Shown: one piece after another, positions 55,522-64,000 of the stretch
How positions within the stretch are numbered: the first letter of the stretch is position 1
How the letters are laid out: each line of letters begins with the position of its first letter
Assembly (NCBI RefSeq): GCF_017874735.1
Contig: NZ_JAGGLV010000020.1
Span: 62,001-126,000, forward strand
Length of the DNA: 64,000 bases
Reading direction: 5' to 3'
Source of the DNA: Paenibacillus silagei
GTDB taxonomy: Bacteria; Bacillota; Bacilli; Paenibacillales; Paenibacillaceae
Translations under genes and position numbers: made by a program
The notes under the pieces: model-generated
Seen by the model: only the letters and a program-made list of their open reading frames with translations
What the model was told of the DNA's origin: nothing
Databases searched by the model: none

Positions 55522-56433
55522 TCAGCCCTTTACGGCCCCTACGGTGATTCCCTTAATGAAGTAGCGCTGTACGAACGGGTAGAACAAAATGACAGGACCT
55601 GTGGCAACTACCGCTGTCGCCATCTTCATGGACTCAAGTGGCATATCGCGAAGCTGCACATTCGAGGCGGCAGCGGAATTGCGGACATAATCCGCACTGG
55701 TAATCACGTTATACAAAAAAAGCTGCAAGGTGCGATATTTCATATCCGGCGACAGAAACAGCATGGAGTTATACCATTCGTTCCAATAACCCAGGGCGAT
55801 GAACAGCCCGATGGTGGCAAGGGCGGGCGTGGTCATCGGCAGAATCAGCCGGAGGAAAATCGTAAAGTCGCCTGCTCCGTCGATCTTCGCCGATTCCGTA
55901 ATGGCATGAGGAATCGAGCGGACGAAGCTTTTCATCATAATGATTAGAAACGGAGTCAGCAGACCCGGGAGCAGAACCGCCAGATAGTTATCTTTTAGAT
56001 GGAGGTACTGGGTGATCAACAGGTAGAACGGCACCAGACCTCCAGAGAACAGTGTAGTGAAGTAAATGAAGAAAGAAATTTTGTTCCGGTACATGAAGTC
56101 CGGCCGCTGCAGCGCGTATCCCGTCATAGCCACCAGCAACAGGCCAATCGCCGTACCCACCATGGTTATGACAATCGTTACTATATACGATCCGATGATC
56201 AGACCGGGATTCTCAAACACGATTTTATAAGCGAACAGACTGAATTCTTTGGGCCAGAAGTTGAAGCCGGAGAGCTTGATGGCCGACTCGGAGGTGAAGG
56301 AGGTTCCCAGCACCAGCAAGAATGGCAACAGACAGCAGAGGGCGAACAAGCCGATAAACAGATATCCGATCCACTGAACGACAAGTCCGCTGGCGTCAGT
56401 TTTTTTGCGTACGCTTACAAAAGTCTCATCCAT
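55522..56433 (-). CDS. sugar ABC importer permease (YtcP/LplC type)
   Basis: About 303 residues, six predicted transmembrane helices, EAA loop ITESAKIDGAGDFTIFLR, ending QRYFIKGITVGAVKG. The ATG at 56433 follows AGGAGG by eight bases. It begins 12 bp after the LplB permease. Confidence 0.92.
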   Translation of the reverse strand: MDETFVSVRKKTDASGLVVQWIGYLFIGLFALCCLLPFLLVLGTSFTSESAIKLSGFNFWPKEFSLFAYKIVFENPGLIIGSYIVTIVITMVGTAIGLLLVAMTGYALQRPDFMYRNKISFFIYFTTLFSGGLVPFYLLITQYLHLKDNYLAVLLPGLLTPFLIIMMKSFVRSIPHAITESAKIDGAGDFTIFLRLILPMTTPALATIGLFIALGYWNEWYNSMLFLSPDMKYRTLQLFLYNVITSADYVRNSAAASNVQLRDMPLESMKMATAVVATGPVILFYPFVQRYFIKGITVGAVKG

Positions 56434-56445
56434 GGGCAAGTCCTC

Positions 56446-57414
56446 CTAGAAAAGTGAATTGTCAGGCGATACCTTTTTGACCAGCCAGTTAGCGGATAGA
56501 ACAACGATGAACCCGAACAAGGATTGATACAGGCTGACCGCACTGCCCATCGAGAAGTTGAAGTTGGTCATCAGTGAGCGGAACACATAGGTCTCGATGA
56601 TATCCGTAGAGGCGTACAACGCTGTGTTGTTGGCACCCACCAGATTAAAGAATAACCCGAAGTTCCCCTTAAGGATTCCGCCAAGCGAGAACAACAGCAG
56701 AATGATGAAGGTCGGTTTAAGCCAAGGCAGTACGATATACCGTATACGCTGAAAAGCATTGGCCCCGTCGATCTCCGAAGCCTCTACAATCTCACTGTCC
56801 AGCCCCATAATGGCGGCGAAATACACAATGGAGCCATAACCGGTGCTTTGCCATAAATACGTGATGACAATGATAAAAGGCCACGCCCCCGGACTCGAGT
56901 ACGCCTTCACCGGTTCAAGCCCCAATGAGTTCAGAACCGAGTTCAAAATGCCATAATCGTAACTCAGAATATTGTAGGCGATGAGTCCGATCAGAACGGC
57001 GGATACGAAATACGGCAGGAACATCATGGTTTGGGATACTTTCTTGAACCATTTGGACCGTATCTCGTTCAACAGTACAGCGACCGTAATCTGAAGCATG
57101 TTGCCCAGCAGGATAAACGCAATGTTATAGGCAATCGTGTTGAAGGTCAGCCGCCACAGGTCACCTGTCATGACGAGGAACCGGAAATTCTCCAGCCCGG
57201 CAAAGGCACTTCCGAAGATACCGTCAGAATAATTGTACTTGATGAATGCCAGATACAGCCCAGGCATAGGCAGATAGGAAAAGATGAGAAAAAACGCTAT
57301 CGCCGGAAAGCACATCAGCAGCAATGTCTTGTTGTTCTTAAAACGTTTCCAGCGGCCGCGTTTGGCTCCGGTATACCTCTTCTCTGTCAATTGGGCAGGT
57401 GAAGCAGTGGACAT
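56446..57414 (-). CDS. sugar ABC importer permease (LplB type)
   Basis: 322 residues, six predicted transmembrane helices after a cytoplasmic tail of about 30 residues. EAA loop VEASEIDGANAFQRIRYIVL. AAGGAGGGG precedes the ATG at 57414. First gene of the operon, under operators at 57463-57596 and presumably controlled by the LacI protein encoded upstream. No ATPase gene is linked. Confidence 0.92.
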   Translation of the reverse strand: MSTASPAQLTEKRYTGAKRGRWKRFKNNKTLLLMCFPAIAFFLIFSYLPMPGLYLAFIKYNYSDGIFGSAFAGLENFRFLVMTGDLWRLTFNTIAYNIAFILLGNMLQITVAVLLNEIRSKWFKKVSQTMMFLPYFVSAVLIGLIAYNILSYDYGILNSVLNSLGLEPVKAYSSPGAWPFIIVITYLWQSTGYGSIVYFAAIMGLDSEIVEASEIDGANAFQRIRYIVLPWLKPTFIILLLFSLGGILKGNFGLFFNLVGANNTALYASTDIIETYVFRSLMTNFNFSMGSAVSLYQSLFGFIVVLSANWLVKKVSPDNSLF

Positions 57415-57462
57415 AAGACCCCTCCTTAGTTGAATAGTCAGCGGATTTCGACTGTAAAATTT

Positions 57463-57596
57463 ATGAAACCCATTTCATTTGAAGCCAAAAAAATAAAACC
57501 CATGATTCATCCTTTCTCTCTTATTCTCGCAAATTTCCCAGGGAGGTGTCCTTGTTCTTTGAGCAAGTCATTGGATTAAAATGAAATGGGTTTCAT
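57463..57596 (-). promoter_or_regulatory. operator pair and promoter for the GH2 importer operon
   Basis: ATGAAACCCATTTCAT at 57463-57478 is the exact reverse complement of ATGAAATGGGTTTCAT at 57581-57596. A degenerate copy (AAAACCCATGATTCAT) lies at about 57495-57510. On the minus strand TTGGCT and CATAAA, 17 bp apart, flank the proximal operator. The same sequence, slightly changed, precedes the LacI gene at 58887-58902. This fits repression with DNA looping by that LacI protein (inference). Confidence 0.7.
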
Positions 57597-57611
57597 ATAT
57601 ATTTAAAATGT

Positions 57612-57640
57612 AAGGGCTTTCTTCAACAGAATAAGCCCTC
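57612..57640 (-). terminator. weak hairpin after the lacI gene
   Basis: AGGGCTT and AAGCCCT form a 7-bp stem with a 13-nt loop; the minus-strand continuation TACATTTT is only moderately T-rich. It lies 42 bp beyond the LacI stop. Confidence 0.45.
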
Positions 57641-57681
57641 ATTATTTCAAAGTCAACTATTAATTTATAATGTGGACCAAA

Positions 57682-58731
57682 TTATTTCTGGAGAGGCGCC
57701 GTCGTTTGGCGTACCCTTAGCTCGGGAACAACCGAATGTAGAGAAGGCACCTTTTTGCCGGCAATCAGCTTATGCAGCATCTCTGCCGCCAGACGGCCGA
57801 TCTCGTTCGCCATCAGCGATACCGTAGTCAGCTCAGGAATGCTGAAGGACGCAAATGGAATATCATCGTAACCAACAATGGACAATTCCGCCGGCACGGC
57901 AAGTCCCGCCCGGTCAGCCGCTTTCAGTGCTCCGATGGCCACCAGGTCGTTCATACACATGATAGCTGTCGGCCGATCCGGCAAATTCAGCACCTGCTCT
58001 GCAAATTCTAAGCCTTTGTTGACAGAGAATCCCCCTTGGACCATCCACTCCTTGCGGACCTCCAGACCGTTGTTTCGCATGGCCGTCCGGAATCCTTGAA
58101 TCCGCTGCTGCGTATTGGACATGTGCACAAAACCGCCAATGACGGCGATATCCCGGTGTCCAAGATCAATTAAATGCTGTGCGGCCAGCTCCGCCCCCAG
58201 TCTCTGGTCGACCGCCACCCTGTGAATCTTCGTGTTGGGCAGATTCCCATTAATCATCAGCACCGGAACACGTTTTGCCACTTCCTCTACCTCCCGCACC
58301 AGCGCCGCATCCGGCTTGGACAAATCCAGTCTGCCGCCAATCATCACGATACCATCGACCTGCTTCTCCATCAAGATCCCCAGGTACTGTGATTCCCGCG
58401 CATACTGGCGTTCTGTCTCCTCGTCCGAGGAGACGGTATCGCACAAAAAACAGGTGTAGCCCAGCTTTCTCGTCTCCCGGTCAAAGCTGGCCAGAACCTC
58501 CGGAAAAAACGGGTTGGTGATATCCGGCAGGATGAACCCGATCATCCCGGTTTCTTTGCGGATCAGGCTTCTCGCAAGCGCGTTAGGCTGAAACTGGTGC
58601 TTGTCAATCAGCGCAGTAATCCGCTCTCTCGTTTCTTTCTTGACGGGAGCGGTATTGTTAAGCACTCTGGATACAGTGGCAACCGAGACGTTAGCTTCCC
58701 TGGCGATATCATATACTGTAACGTGCTTCAT
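57682..58731 (-). CDS. LacI-family regulator of the GH2 importer operon
   Basis: 349 residues. The DNA-binding headpiece reads HVTVYDIAREANVSVATVSRV, with the hinge region at LARSLIRKETGMIGF. The effector domain has the usual LPDITNPFF and GYDDIPFASFSIPELTTV strands. AGAGGAAGC precedes the ATG at 58731. Three near-identical 16-bp palindromes, two before the importer operon and one before this gene, make it the probable regulator of both, including itself. Confidence 0.92.
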   Translation of the reverse strand: MKHVTVYDIAREANVSVATVSRVLNNTAPVKKETRERITALIDKHQFQPNALARSLIRKETGMIGFILPDITNPFFPEVLASFDRETRKLGYTCFLCDTVSSDEETERQYARESQYLGILMEKQVDGIVMIGGRLDLSKPDAALVREVEEVAKRVPVLMINGNLPNTKIHRVAVDQRLGAELAAQHLIDLGHRDIAVIGGFVHMSNTQQRIQGFRTAMRNNGLEVRKEWMVQGGFSVNKGLEFAEQVLNLPDRPTAIMCMNDLVAIGALKAADRAGLAVPAELSIVGYDDIPFASFSIPELTTVSLMANEIGRLAAEMLHKLIAGKKVPSLHSVVPELRVRQTTAPLQK

Positions 58732-58886
58732 TCTGCTTCCTCTCTTTGCGCATCGGCAATAACTGGTTTGTCCTTCATCTTATCGTTTAGATCTGTATTA
58801 GTAAACCATTTATTCCTATTCCGCTCCAGCGCCGGGCAAAGCGTATGCTGAATGTCCTCGTCACTTTCAATCCAGGCATCACTATA

Positions 58887-58902
58887 ATGTAATCGGTTTC
58901 AT
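58887..58902 (-). promoter_or_regulatory. LacI operator before its own gene
   Basis: The minus strand reads ATGAAACCGATTACAT here, 14 of 16 bases matching the operators ATGAAACCCATTTCAT near 57470 and 57590. A TATAGT -10-like element lies at 58881-58886. Autoregulation is likely. Confidence 0.6.
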
Positions 58903-58905
58903 CTC

Positions 58906-60675
58906 TTACACATACCACTTCCGCTGCGCCTCATACATCGTCCGGTACTCGCCCTCTATGCTCATTAGCTGCTCATGCGTGCCGTCCTGCACGATCCTTC
59001 CGTCCTTCATCACGAGGATTCGATCCGCGAGCTTCACGGAGCCTAACCGGTGGGACACGAGGACTGCGGTTTTATCCCGGCACAGGGCGGCGAAATCGTT
59101 ATACAGACGGGTCTCCTCCAGGGGATCTACGGCCGCCGTAGGTTCATCCAAGATCATATAATCGCTGTCGCGGAACAATCCCCGCGCAATCGCTACACGC
59201 TGCCACTGGCCACCGGATAGATCCGTGCCCCCGAACTCGCGTCCCAGCATCGTATCTAGCCCTCTCTTAACCCCTTCACCGGATAAAAGCACCCCGGCCT
59301 CCTCGCATACGGATACTACTTCGGAATCATCTGCTAGTTTAGAATATTGGCTGATCCACACATTCTCCCGTAAAGTCCCATTATACTTGCGATAATGTTG
59401 AAAAACAGCCGACGTTCGCTCATAGCTAGCCCGCGAAGCCTCCACGTTCCCGTACCACACTTCCCCTTCCGTAGGCGGGTATAACCCCATAATAATGCGG
59501 CACAGCGTGGTCTTCCCGCTTCCATTCCCCCCTACAATCGCCAGTGTCTGCTTATGCGGGATGATCAGGTCGATCTCCTCAACCGCATTTCGGGTTGCCA
59601 GCGGATAGCGGAACCGGACAGCTTTTAGCTCAATATCACTATCTGCGGGCCTTGGCAGGTTATTAGTCGCATGAACAGGTTCGTCGATGAAATCCAGAAA
59701 ATTCTCAACAGACCCGATATTCTCCGTAGCCCAGGCGATTCTCTCGGTGATCAGCTTGTTCATGAACCGGTATAGACTGCCAATCGAAGCCAGCACCGCC
59801 GCAAAAGCTCCAATCGAAATCTCCTGCCTCATCACAGACACAAACAGCATATACACGATCAGGCCGTAGCCCATAACCGTCACTACATTCAGTATGAGCT
59901 GCACGAGATGCTTGCGTACCTGCATCCGAAGTACAATAGCGTTCAACCGTTGCAGGGCAGAGGTATACAGATTCTCGAAAAATGCAGTAGCCCCCAGCAA
60001 TCGGGTCTCTGAGAGATACGCTTTGTCCGTCAAGCACTGTTCATAGTAGTCACTTTCCCGCCGGATTGGAGCAGATGCCGCTTCCAGATTCTTGAATGCT
60101 GACATCAGCACCCATTGAGAGAGCATCACCGGGACGAATACGACGACAATACTTAGCGCAAGCACCGGCTTGAGCGTGAACAGATACCACCCGATGAACA
60201 CGAAATAAGTTGTATAGTAGAACAGAATGTCCAGTAAGGTCGTCCCGATCCAGATCAGCTTGCCGCTCCCGTTCACAGCCTTATGGATATAATCCAGCCG
60301 ATTCGTGTCCTCGAATTCAGAGACCTGTAACGAATCTACTCTCTTAAAAATCAACAGGTTCAGGTGTTTACCCACGCTTAGCCCGTAAATCTCCTCATAA
60401 CAGTTCCCTAGTCCATCCATGACATGATAGAACAGATACACAAGCGCCAGAATGCCCAAGGAAAAGAGAATCATTTTGAAGTCTATTCGATCTGTAGCAT
60501 AAGCAGCAGCCGCATCCAGAAACCTCTGCATAAATAACACCTGAAGCACCCAGGAGACCGCCTGGAGCAAGGCAATGCCGATATACGTATAAGACATCCA
60601 GGGATTCACCTGGAATAAAAGCCGCAGGCATCTGACCCCGTTCCGCAGGAACCCCTGCCCCTGTATTCTATCCAT
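58906..60675 (-). CDS. ABC exporter half-transporter (membrane domain plus ATPase), second subunit
   Basis: About 589 residues. A membrane domain of about six transmembrane helices (1 to about 330) is followed by an ATPase domain with Walker A VGGNGSGKTTLC, signature LSGGQWQRVAIARGLF and Walker B YMILDEPTAAVDP. The Walker B Glu, Q-loop and switch His (VSHRLG) are present. Start at 60675 (MDRIQGQG), with AAGGTG upstream; the frame is open further upstream but overlaps the previous gene. It overlaps that gene's stop by eight bases and probably forms a heterodimer with it. Cargo is unknown. Confidence 0.9.
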   Translation of the reverse strand: MDRIQGQGFLRNGVRCLRLLFQVNPWMSYTYIGIALLQAVSWVLQVLFMQRFLDAAAAYATDRIDFKMILFSLGILALVYLFYHVMDGLGNCYEEIYGLSVGKHLNLLIFKRVDSLQVSEFEDTNRLDYIHKAVNGSGKLIWIGTTLLDILFYYTTYFVFIGWYLFTLKPVLALSIVVVFVPVMLSQWVLMSAFKNLEAASAPIRRESDYYEQCLTDKAYLSETRLLGATAFFENLYTSALQRLNAIVLRMQVRKHLVQLILNVVTVMGYGLIVYMLFVSVMRQEISIGAFAAVLASIGSLYRFMNKLITERIAWATENIGSVENFLDFIDEPVHATNNLPRPADSDIELKAVRFRYPLATRNAVEEIDLIIPHKQTLAIVGGNGSGKTTLCRIIMGLYPPTEGEVWYGNVEASRASYERTSAVFQHYRKYNGTLRENVWISQYSKLADDSEVVSVCEEAGVLLSGEGVKRGLDTMLGREFGGTDLSGGQWQRVAIARGLFRDSDYMILDEPTAAVDPLEETRLYNDFAALCRDKTAVLVSHRLGSVKLADRILVMKDGRIVQDGTHEQLMSIEGEYRTMYEAQRKWYV

Positions 60676-62479
60676 GCTGCACCTTACTCTCTGCCTCATA
60701 CCACGACTTCTGGCTGGCGAACATCTTCCGGTATATCCCGTCCGGCTGTTCCAGCAATTGCTCATGGGAGCCCTGCTCCGCAATCCGCCCGCTACGCACC
60801 ACCAGGATCTCATCCGAGATTCTCGCAGCGCCCAGCCTGTGGGTGATATATATGGTAAACCGGTCTGCGCGGATGCTGCTGAACATTTCATATAGTCTGC
60901 TCTCTTCTATCGGGTCCAGCGCAGCGGTAGGCTCGTCCATGATATGAATGGCAGAATTAGAATACAACAGTCTGGCTATCGCCAACCTTTGCCACTGTCC
61001 GCCGGAGAGGTCCAGGCTGTTCTTTTGGATTTTGCCAACATAAGTATCGAGACCGGATTCCAGCCCCTGGACCATCTCACCCAGATTCATCTTGCTTATA
61101 CTGTGACTGATTCGCTCTTCATCCTTCTTCAAGATATTCCCCAACCGGACATTATCCTGGATCGTCAGCGCGTACCTGGCGTAATTCTGGAAGACCACTG
61201 CGATGATGCTTTTCAGCTCCGGATAGCTGTACTCCCGCAGCTTCTTATGATTAATGAATATTTCGCCCTCGTAGTTATCGTACATCCCCGTGAGCAGTTT
61301 GATCAGGGTGGACTTACCGGCCCCGTTCTCCCCGACAATGGCATAGTTTTTCCCGCTAACCATGGTGAACGAGCATTGATTCAATATGTATCTCTCCGTA
61401 TCCGGGTAGCGGAAGCTCACCTGCCTGAATTCCAGCGATTGAAAGACGAAGCCGCCCAACTCCACAGGTAGAGCAGCAGCATCCTTCTTCTCACTTAGTC
61501 CGGCAAAAACAGAGAAGTCCTGCAGATACTCCTTCATCCGCGCATGCTCCTGCATCGTCTCGGCTAACTGCCAGGACATCCTCTGCACGAGACTGAAGAT
61601 CGCGGTCACCAGCGAGATGTACAGGCCAATCGTTAGCTCACCCAAGTGCAGCGCAGGTAACAGCAAAGCCACTATAATGATGCCGATCAGCAGGGCGATG
61701 ATCGAGCCGCTTTTCAGATGAATGAAGCTTCGGATCTGTATCTTCTTCTCCACCGCGTACGTCTGATCATATAGCTTGCCGTACCGATCCCGAAGCGCCG
61801 AACTATACCCGAATAACGTGCGCTCCTCCGCATCCTCCCGGCTAGTCAAAATATTGGCTATATCCGCACTCCTCCTCCGTATCCGCTGCGCATCCATCCC
61901 CAGCACATAATTCGCCTTGCCCGTCTTCATGGCAATATAGAACAAAGGCACCGCAACCAGCACAATCACAATCCCCGTAATGAACGTGGACGACATCACA
62001 ATCACAAGCAGCGAAGCGGTCCCGATCAGCAGATTCAGTCCACTCATCATATTGTTGAATCCGCCCATGAAATGACTCACCGGATCTCTGCACACCCTAT
62101 GGATTAACTCCGAGGTCTCCTTATTCTCAATATGCTGGTACGCAAGCCGCGCCTGCTTCAGCACCATCTCCCGCTTCAGCCGCACATTCAGCCGATTGCG
62201 CCCCGTCAGCTCAACCAACTGTATCAGGCTGGGAAGCAGATGAGTGACGATCACATAACCCATAATCAGCGCAAGCGGCCTATAGATGAACGAATACTCC
62301 GCCTGGCCATTCACAATATGGGTCGCCGTATTAATGAAATAAGCCATTACCAGCGTCTGATAAGCAGGCATCAGAGCATCCACCAGCATGTATCCCACCG
62401 CCGCCACCGTCTGCACCGGAATCACCCTAAGCGGAATCCCGATCAGATCGAATACAGTATATTTTCTTGAAGTAAGCAT
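60668..62479 (-). CDS. ABC exporter half-transporter (membrane domain plus ATPase), first subunit
   Basis: 603 residues with a membrane domain of six predicted helices and an ATPase domain: Walker A VGENGAGKSTLIKLL, signature LSGGQWQRLAIARLLY, Walker B IHIMDEPTAALDP, His switch ITHRLG. AAGGAGATCAC precedes the ATG at 62479. Together with the following gene it resembles heterodimeric peptide or drug exporters. No precursor peptide or maturation enzyme is encoded next to it. A decayed paralogous copy of the pair lies at 49.8-51.3 kb. Confidence 0.9.
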   Translation of the reverse strand: MLTSRKYTVFDLIGIPLRVIPVQTVAAVGYMLVDALMPAYQTLVMAYFINTATHIVNGQAEYSFIYRPLALIMGYVIVTHLLPSLIQLVELTGRNRLNVRLKREMVLKQARLAYQHIENKETSELIHRVCRDPVSHFMGGFNNMMSGLNLLIGTASLLVIVMSSTFITGIVIVLVAVPLFYIAMKTGKANYVLGMDAQRIRRRSADIANILTSREDAEERTLFGYSSALRDRYGKLYDQTYAVEKKIQIRSFIHLKSGSIIALLIGIIIVALLLPALHLGELTIGLYISLVTAIFSLVQRMSWQLAETMQEHARMKEYLQDFSVFAGLSEKKDAAALPVELGGFVFQSLEFRQVSFRYPDTERYILNQCSFTMVSGKNYAIVGENGAGKSTLIKLLTGMYDNYEGEIFINHKKLREYSYPELKSIIAVVFQNYARYALTIQDNVRLGNILKKDEERISHSISKMNLGEMVQGLESGLDTYVGKIQKNSLDLSGGQWQRLAIARLLYSNSAIHIMDEPTAALDPIEESRLYEMFSSIRADRFTIYITHRLGAARISDEILVVRSGRIAEQGSHEQLLEQPDGIYRKMFASQKSWYEAESKVQHG

Positions 62480-62620
62480 GTGATCTCCTTGTTGGAATGA
62501 TTATAGTAGGAACGCAATAGGAAAGACTCGCAAAGCGTGCCCTAATTCATAGTATCATTTCCATCCGGGAGGAATAACCTGTCAGATTATAGGCATCTGT
62601 ATTTCAAACCAACACAAAGA

Positions 62621-62643
62621 GCTGCCGAGAACCTCCCGACAGC
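62621..62643 (-). terminator. hairpin after the CPBP protease gene
   Basis: On the minus strand GCTGTCGG pairs with CTCGGCAGC (with mismatches or wobbles) across a short loop and runs into TCTTTGTG. It lies 25 bp past the stop codon. Confidence 0.5.
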
Positions 62644-62667
62644 CTAAGTACTCACTCCCTCCTCCAT

Positions 62668-63351
62668 CTACAACGTAGAATAATAGAGAAGATTAAGACC
62701 GTTATACACGATATGCACCACGACCCCCGGCCAGATGGAGCCTGTCTTACGGAACAGGTATGCCACCAGAATGCCGACCATAAATGCATCTAACAGGATA
62801 ACGGTGAATCCATGAACCACGCCGAAGATTGCAGCGCTGCCTACGATTCCGGCCCATGGGCCATAACGGTTCAGTGCATTGGCAATGACGCCGCGGAATA
62901 CAAATTCCTCGCTAAGCGGCGTGAGGAAGGCCCCAGTAATAAGCAGAATAAACATGGAGAGCGGACCGCCTTGCGCTGCCGTCTGGAAGTCTGCCTGGGT
63001 GTTGATCTCGGTAATAAAGTGATAATAGATCCCTTCGATCACAAAACATCCACCGAACGCTGCAATCCCGATGAAGACCGCCACCAGCAGCCATTTCCGC
63101 TCCGTCCTTCGAAACCCGAAAGCACGTAAATTGCGAATCCGCAGGGCGTAGGCTGCGAACAGAGCCAGGAAGCCAATCAGACCATTGCCCGCCCCACCGA
63201 TGTTAATACGCAAGATGGATTGGTCATCAGGAATTTGAAGCATCCAGACTCCAAGGATGACAACGCCGATCATATAGAGGGACAGTGCAGTTATGATCTC
63301 CGGCCAGCCGGGCCGGGTGTGAGTTTTTTCAGACAGAGATAGACTGCTCAT
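62668..63351 (-). CDS. CPBP (CAAX/Abi) family intramembrane metalloprotease
   Basis: About 227 residues, six to seven predicted transmembrane helices. The three family motifs are present: EEFVFRG in TPLSEEFVFRGVIANAL, FGVVH in AAIFGVVHGF, and HIVYN in VVVHIVYNGLNLLYY. These supply the metal-binding Glu and His residues. Members serve in self-immunity to bacteriocins, in maturation, or have unknown roles. GGGGGA lies seven bases before the ATG at 63351; the ATG at 63357 is one base from it. The exporter genes follow on the same strand, so a link is possible but unproved. Confidence 0.85.
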   Translation of the reverse strand: MSSLSLSEKTHTRPGWPEIITALSLYMIGVVILGVWMLQIPDDQSILRINIGGAGNGLIGFLALFAAYALRIRNLRAFGFRRTERKWLLVAVFIGIAAFGGCFVIEGIYYHFITEINTQADFQTAAQGGPLSMFILLITGAFLTPLSEEFVFRGVIANALNRYGPWAGIVGSAAIFGVVHGFTVILLDAFMVGILVAYLFRKTGSIWPGVVVHIVYNGLNLLYYSTL

Positions 63352-63554
63352 TGCCATTCCCCCGATCGTGACCTTTTTTACTCATGCTATTTTCCTCCTA
63401 CTCTTCTCATCGAAGCTCGAATATGTTGCCAAGACCTATCCTACCAACCCCGCCGGAACAGAACTTAAACGAACCGCTGAATTTTTGCTTAATTTTGTTC
63501 CCGCTGTTTAGGTTCTGTTAAGATAAATATGCTATTTTGAACAAGGGTGACAAA

Positions 63555-64000
63555 ATGCCAAATCTATCCGCGATTAAAATCGCTATCATTGACGACGAAC
63601 CTTCGATCATCACCATGCTGCAAATGGTTCTTCGCCGCGAAGGCTTTCAACAACTGTACGGGGCTTCCACTTGTGCTGAAGCTATCAGCCTGGTGCAACG
63701 TGTGGTCCCCGATATTGTCCTGCTTGACATTATGCTTCCCGACGGCAGCGGGCTTGAGCTCTGTTCCAAGATCCGCGAATACGGGAATCCTTATATACTG
63801 TTCCTCACTGCCAAGGCATCCGATCTCGATATTCTAAAAGGCTTCGCCATGGGCGGGGATGATTATATCACCAAGCCCTTCAACCCCCTGGAGGTAGCCG
63901 CAAGAATTCAGGCGCGCATACGCCGCTTAGAGCCGGAAGCTCTTGCAGTCAGTGCTGCGAAGTATCCCGATGCGGGAATTTACCGGTTCGGCCGCTTTAC
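63555..64000 (+). CDS. OmpR-type response regulator, 3' end cut by the window
   Basis: The first 148 residues of a response regulator. The receiver domain begins IKIAIIDDEP, holds the phospho-acceptor Asp in DIVLLDIMLPDGSG, the Thr switch in LFLTAKA and the Lys in YITKPFNPLEVAARI. A linker and the beginning of a winged helix (AGIYRFGRF) follow. The ATG at 63555 follows AAGGGTGA. It is the only plus-strand gene in the last 19 kb and is divergent from the CPBP gene. A kinase gene is expected beyond the edge. Confidence 0.9.
   Translation, partial: MPNLSAIKIAIIDDEPSIITMLQMVLRREGFQQLYGASTCAEAISLVQRVVPDIVLLDIMLPDGSGLELCSKIREYGNPYILFLTAKASDLDILKGFAMGGDDYITKPFNPLEVAARIQARIRRLEPEALAVSAAKYPDAGIYRFGRF

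Overview
The window looks like a chromosomal piece of a Paenibacillus-type Firmicute. The evidence is strong AGGAGG ribosome sites with some TTG/GTG starts, an S-layer-anchored modular xylanase, several LplB/YtcP-type sugar ABC importers without their own ATPase, YesM/YesN-like two-component pairs, and many LacI, ROK and AraC regulators. Most of the window is GC-rich, plant-polysaccharide-utilisation DNA, nearly all on the minus strand. Two AT-rich islands carry defence or toxin-antitoxin genes.

Layout. 1-6.6 kb: a sugar importer operon (binding protein, two permeases) with two paralogous LacI regulators, one frameshifted, and a truncated alpha/beta hydrolase. A TTGACA-N17-TATCAT promoter overlaps AACCGGTT operators. 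6.7-10.5 kb: AT-rich Gabija-type pair (OLD/TOPRIM nuclease GajA plus UvrD-like GajB) in which GajB has unusual ATPase motifs. 11.2-18.2 kb: second importer with a YesM/YesN sensor-regulator pair. 19.2-23.5 kb: a 1444-residue GH10 xylanase with CBM22, CBM9 and SLH domains; its upstream region shares a 19-bp sequence with the importer operon. 23.8-24.4 kb: ten tandem 51-bp hairpin repeats. 24.5-34.9 kb: GH95 enzyme, an unassigned glycan-active protein, third importer, membrane AraC regulator. 34.9-39.7 kb: MFS transporter, ROK kinase, ROK repressor, GNAT, TetR. 40.2-44.2 kb: GH51 arabinofuranosidase, GH5 glycosidase and divergent AraC regulator. 44.4-49.5 kb: AT-rich island with a DarT/DarG toxin-antitoxin pair flanked by two RES-domain proteins. 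49.8-51.3 kb: decayed copy of an ABC exporter. 51.4-58.7 kb: GH2 beta-galactosidase, fourth importer and its LacI regulator with three matching operators. 58.9-62.5 kb: intact two-gene ABC exporter. 62.7-64 kb: CPBP protease and the start of an OmpR-type response regulator.

The carbohydrate genes fit one scheme. The surface-bound xylanase cuts polymer outside the cell. LplABC-type importers bring in oligosaccharides, probably energised by a shared ATPase encoded elsewhere. Cytoplasmic GH95, GH51, GH5 and GH2 enzymes then trim them. The least expected structure is non-coding: three intergenic elements of about 187 bp, each built from four 24-25-nt modules at the same offsets (0, about 50, 111, 162) with the first pair inverted relative to the second.
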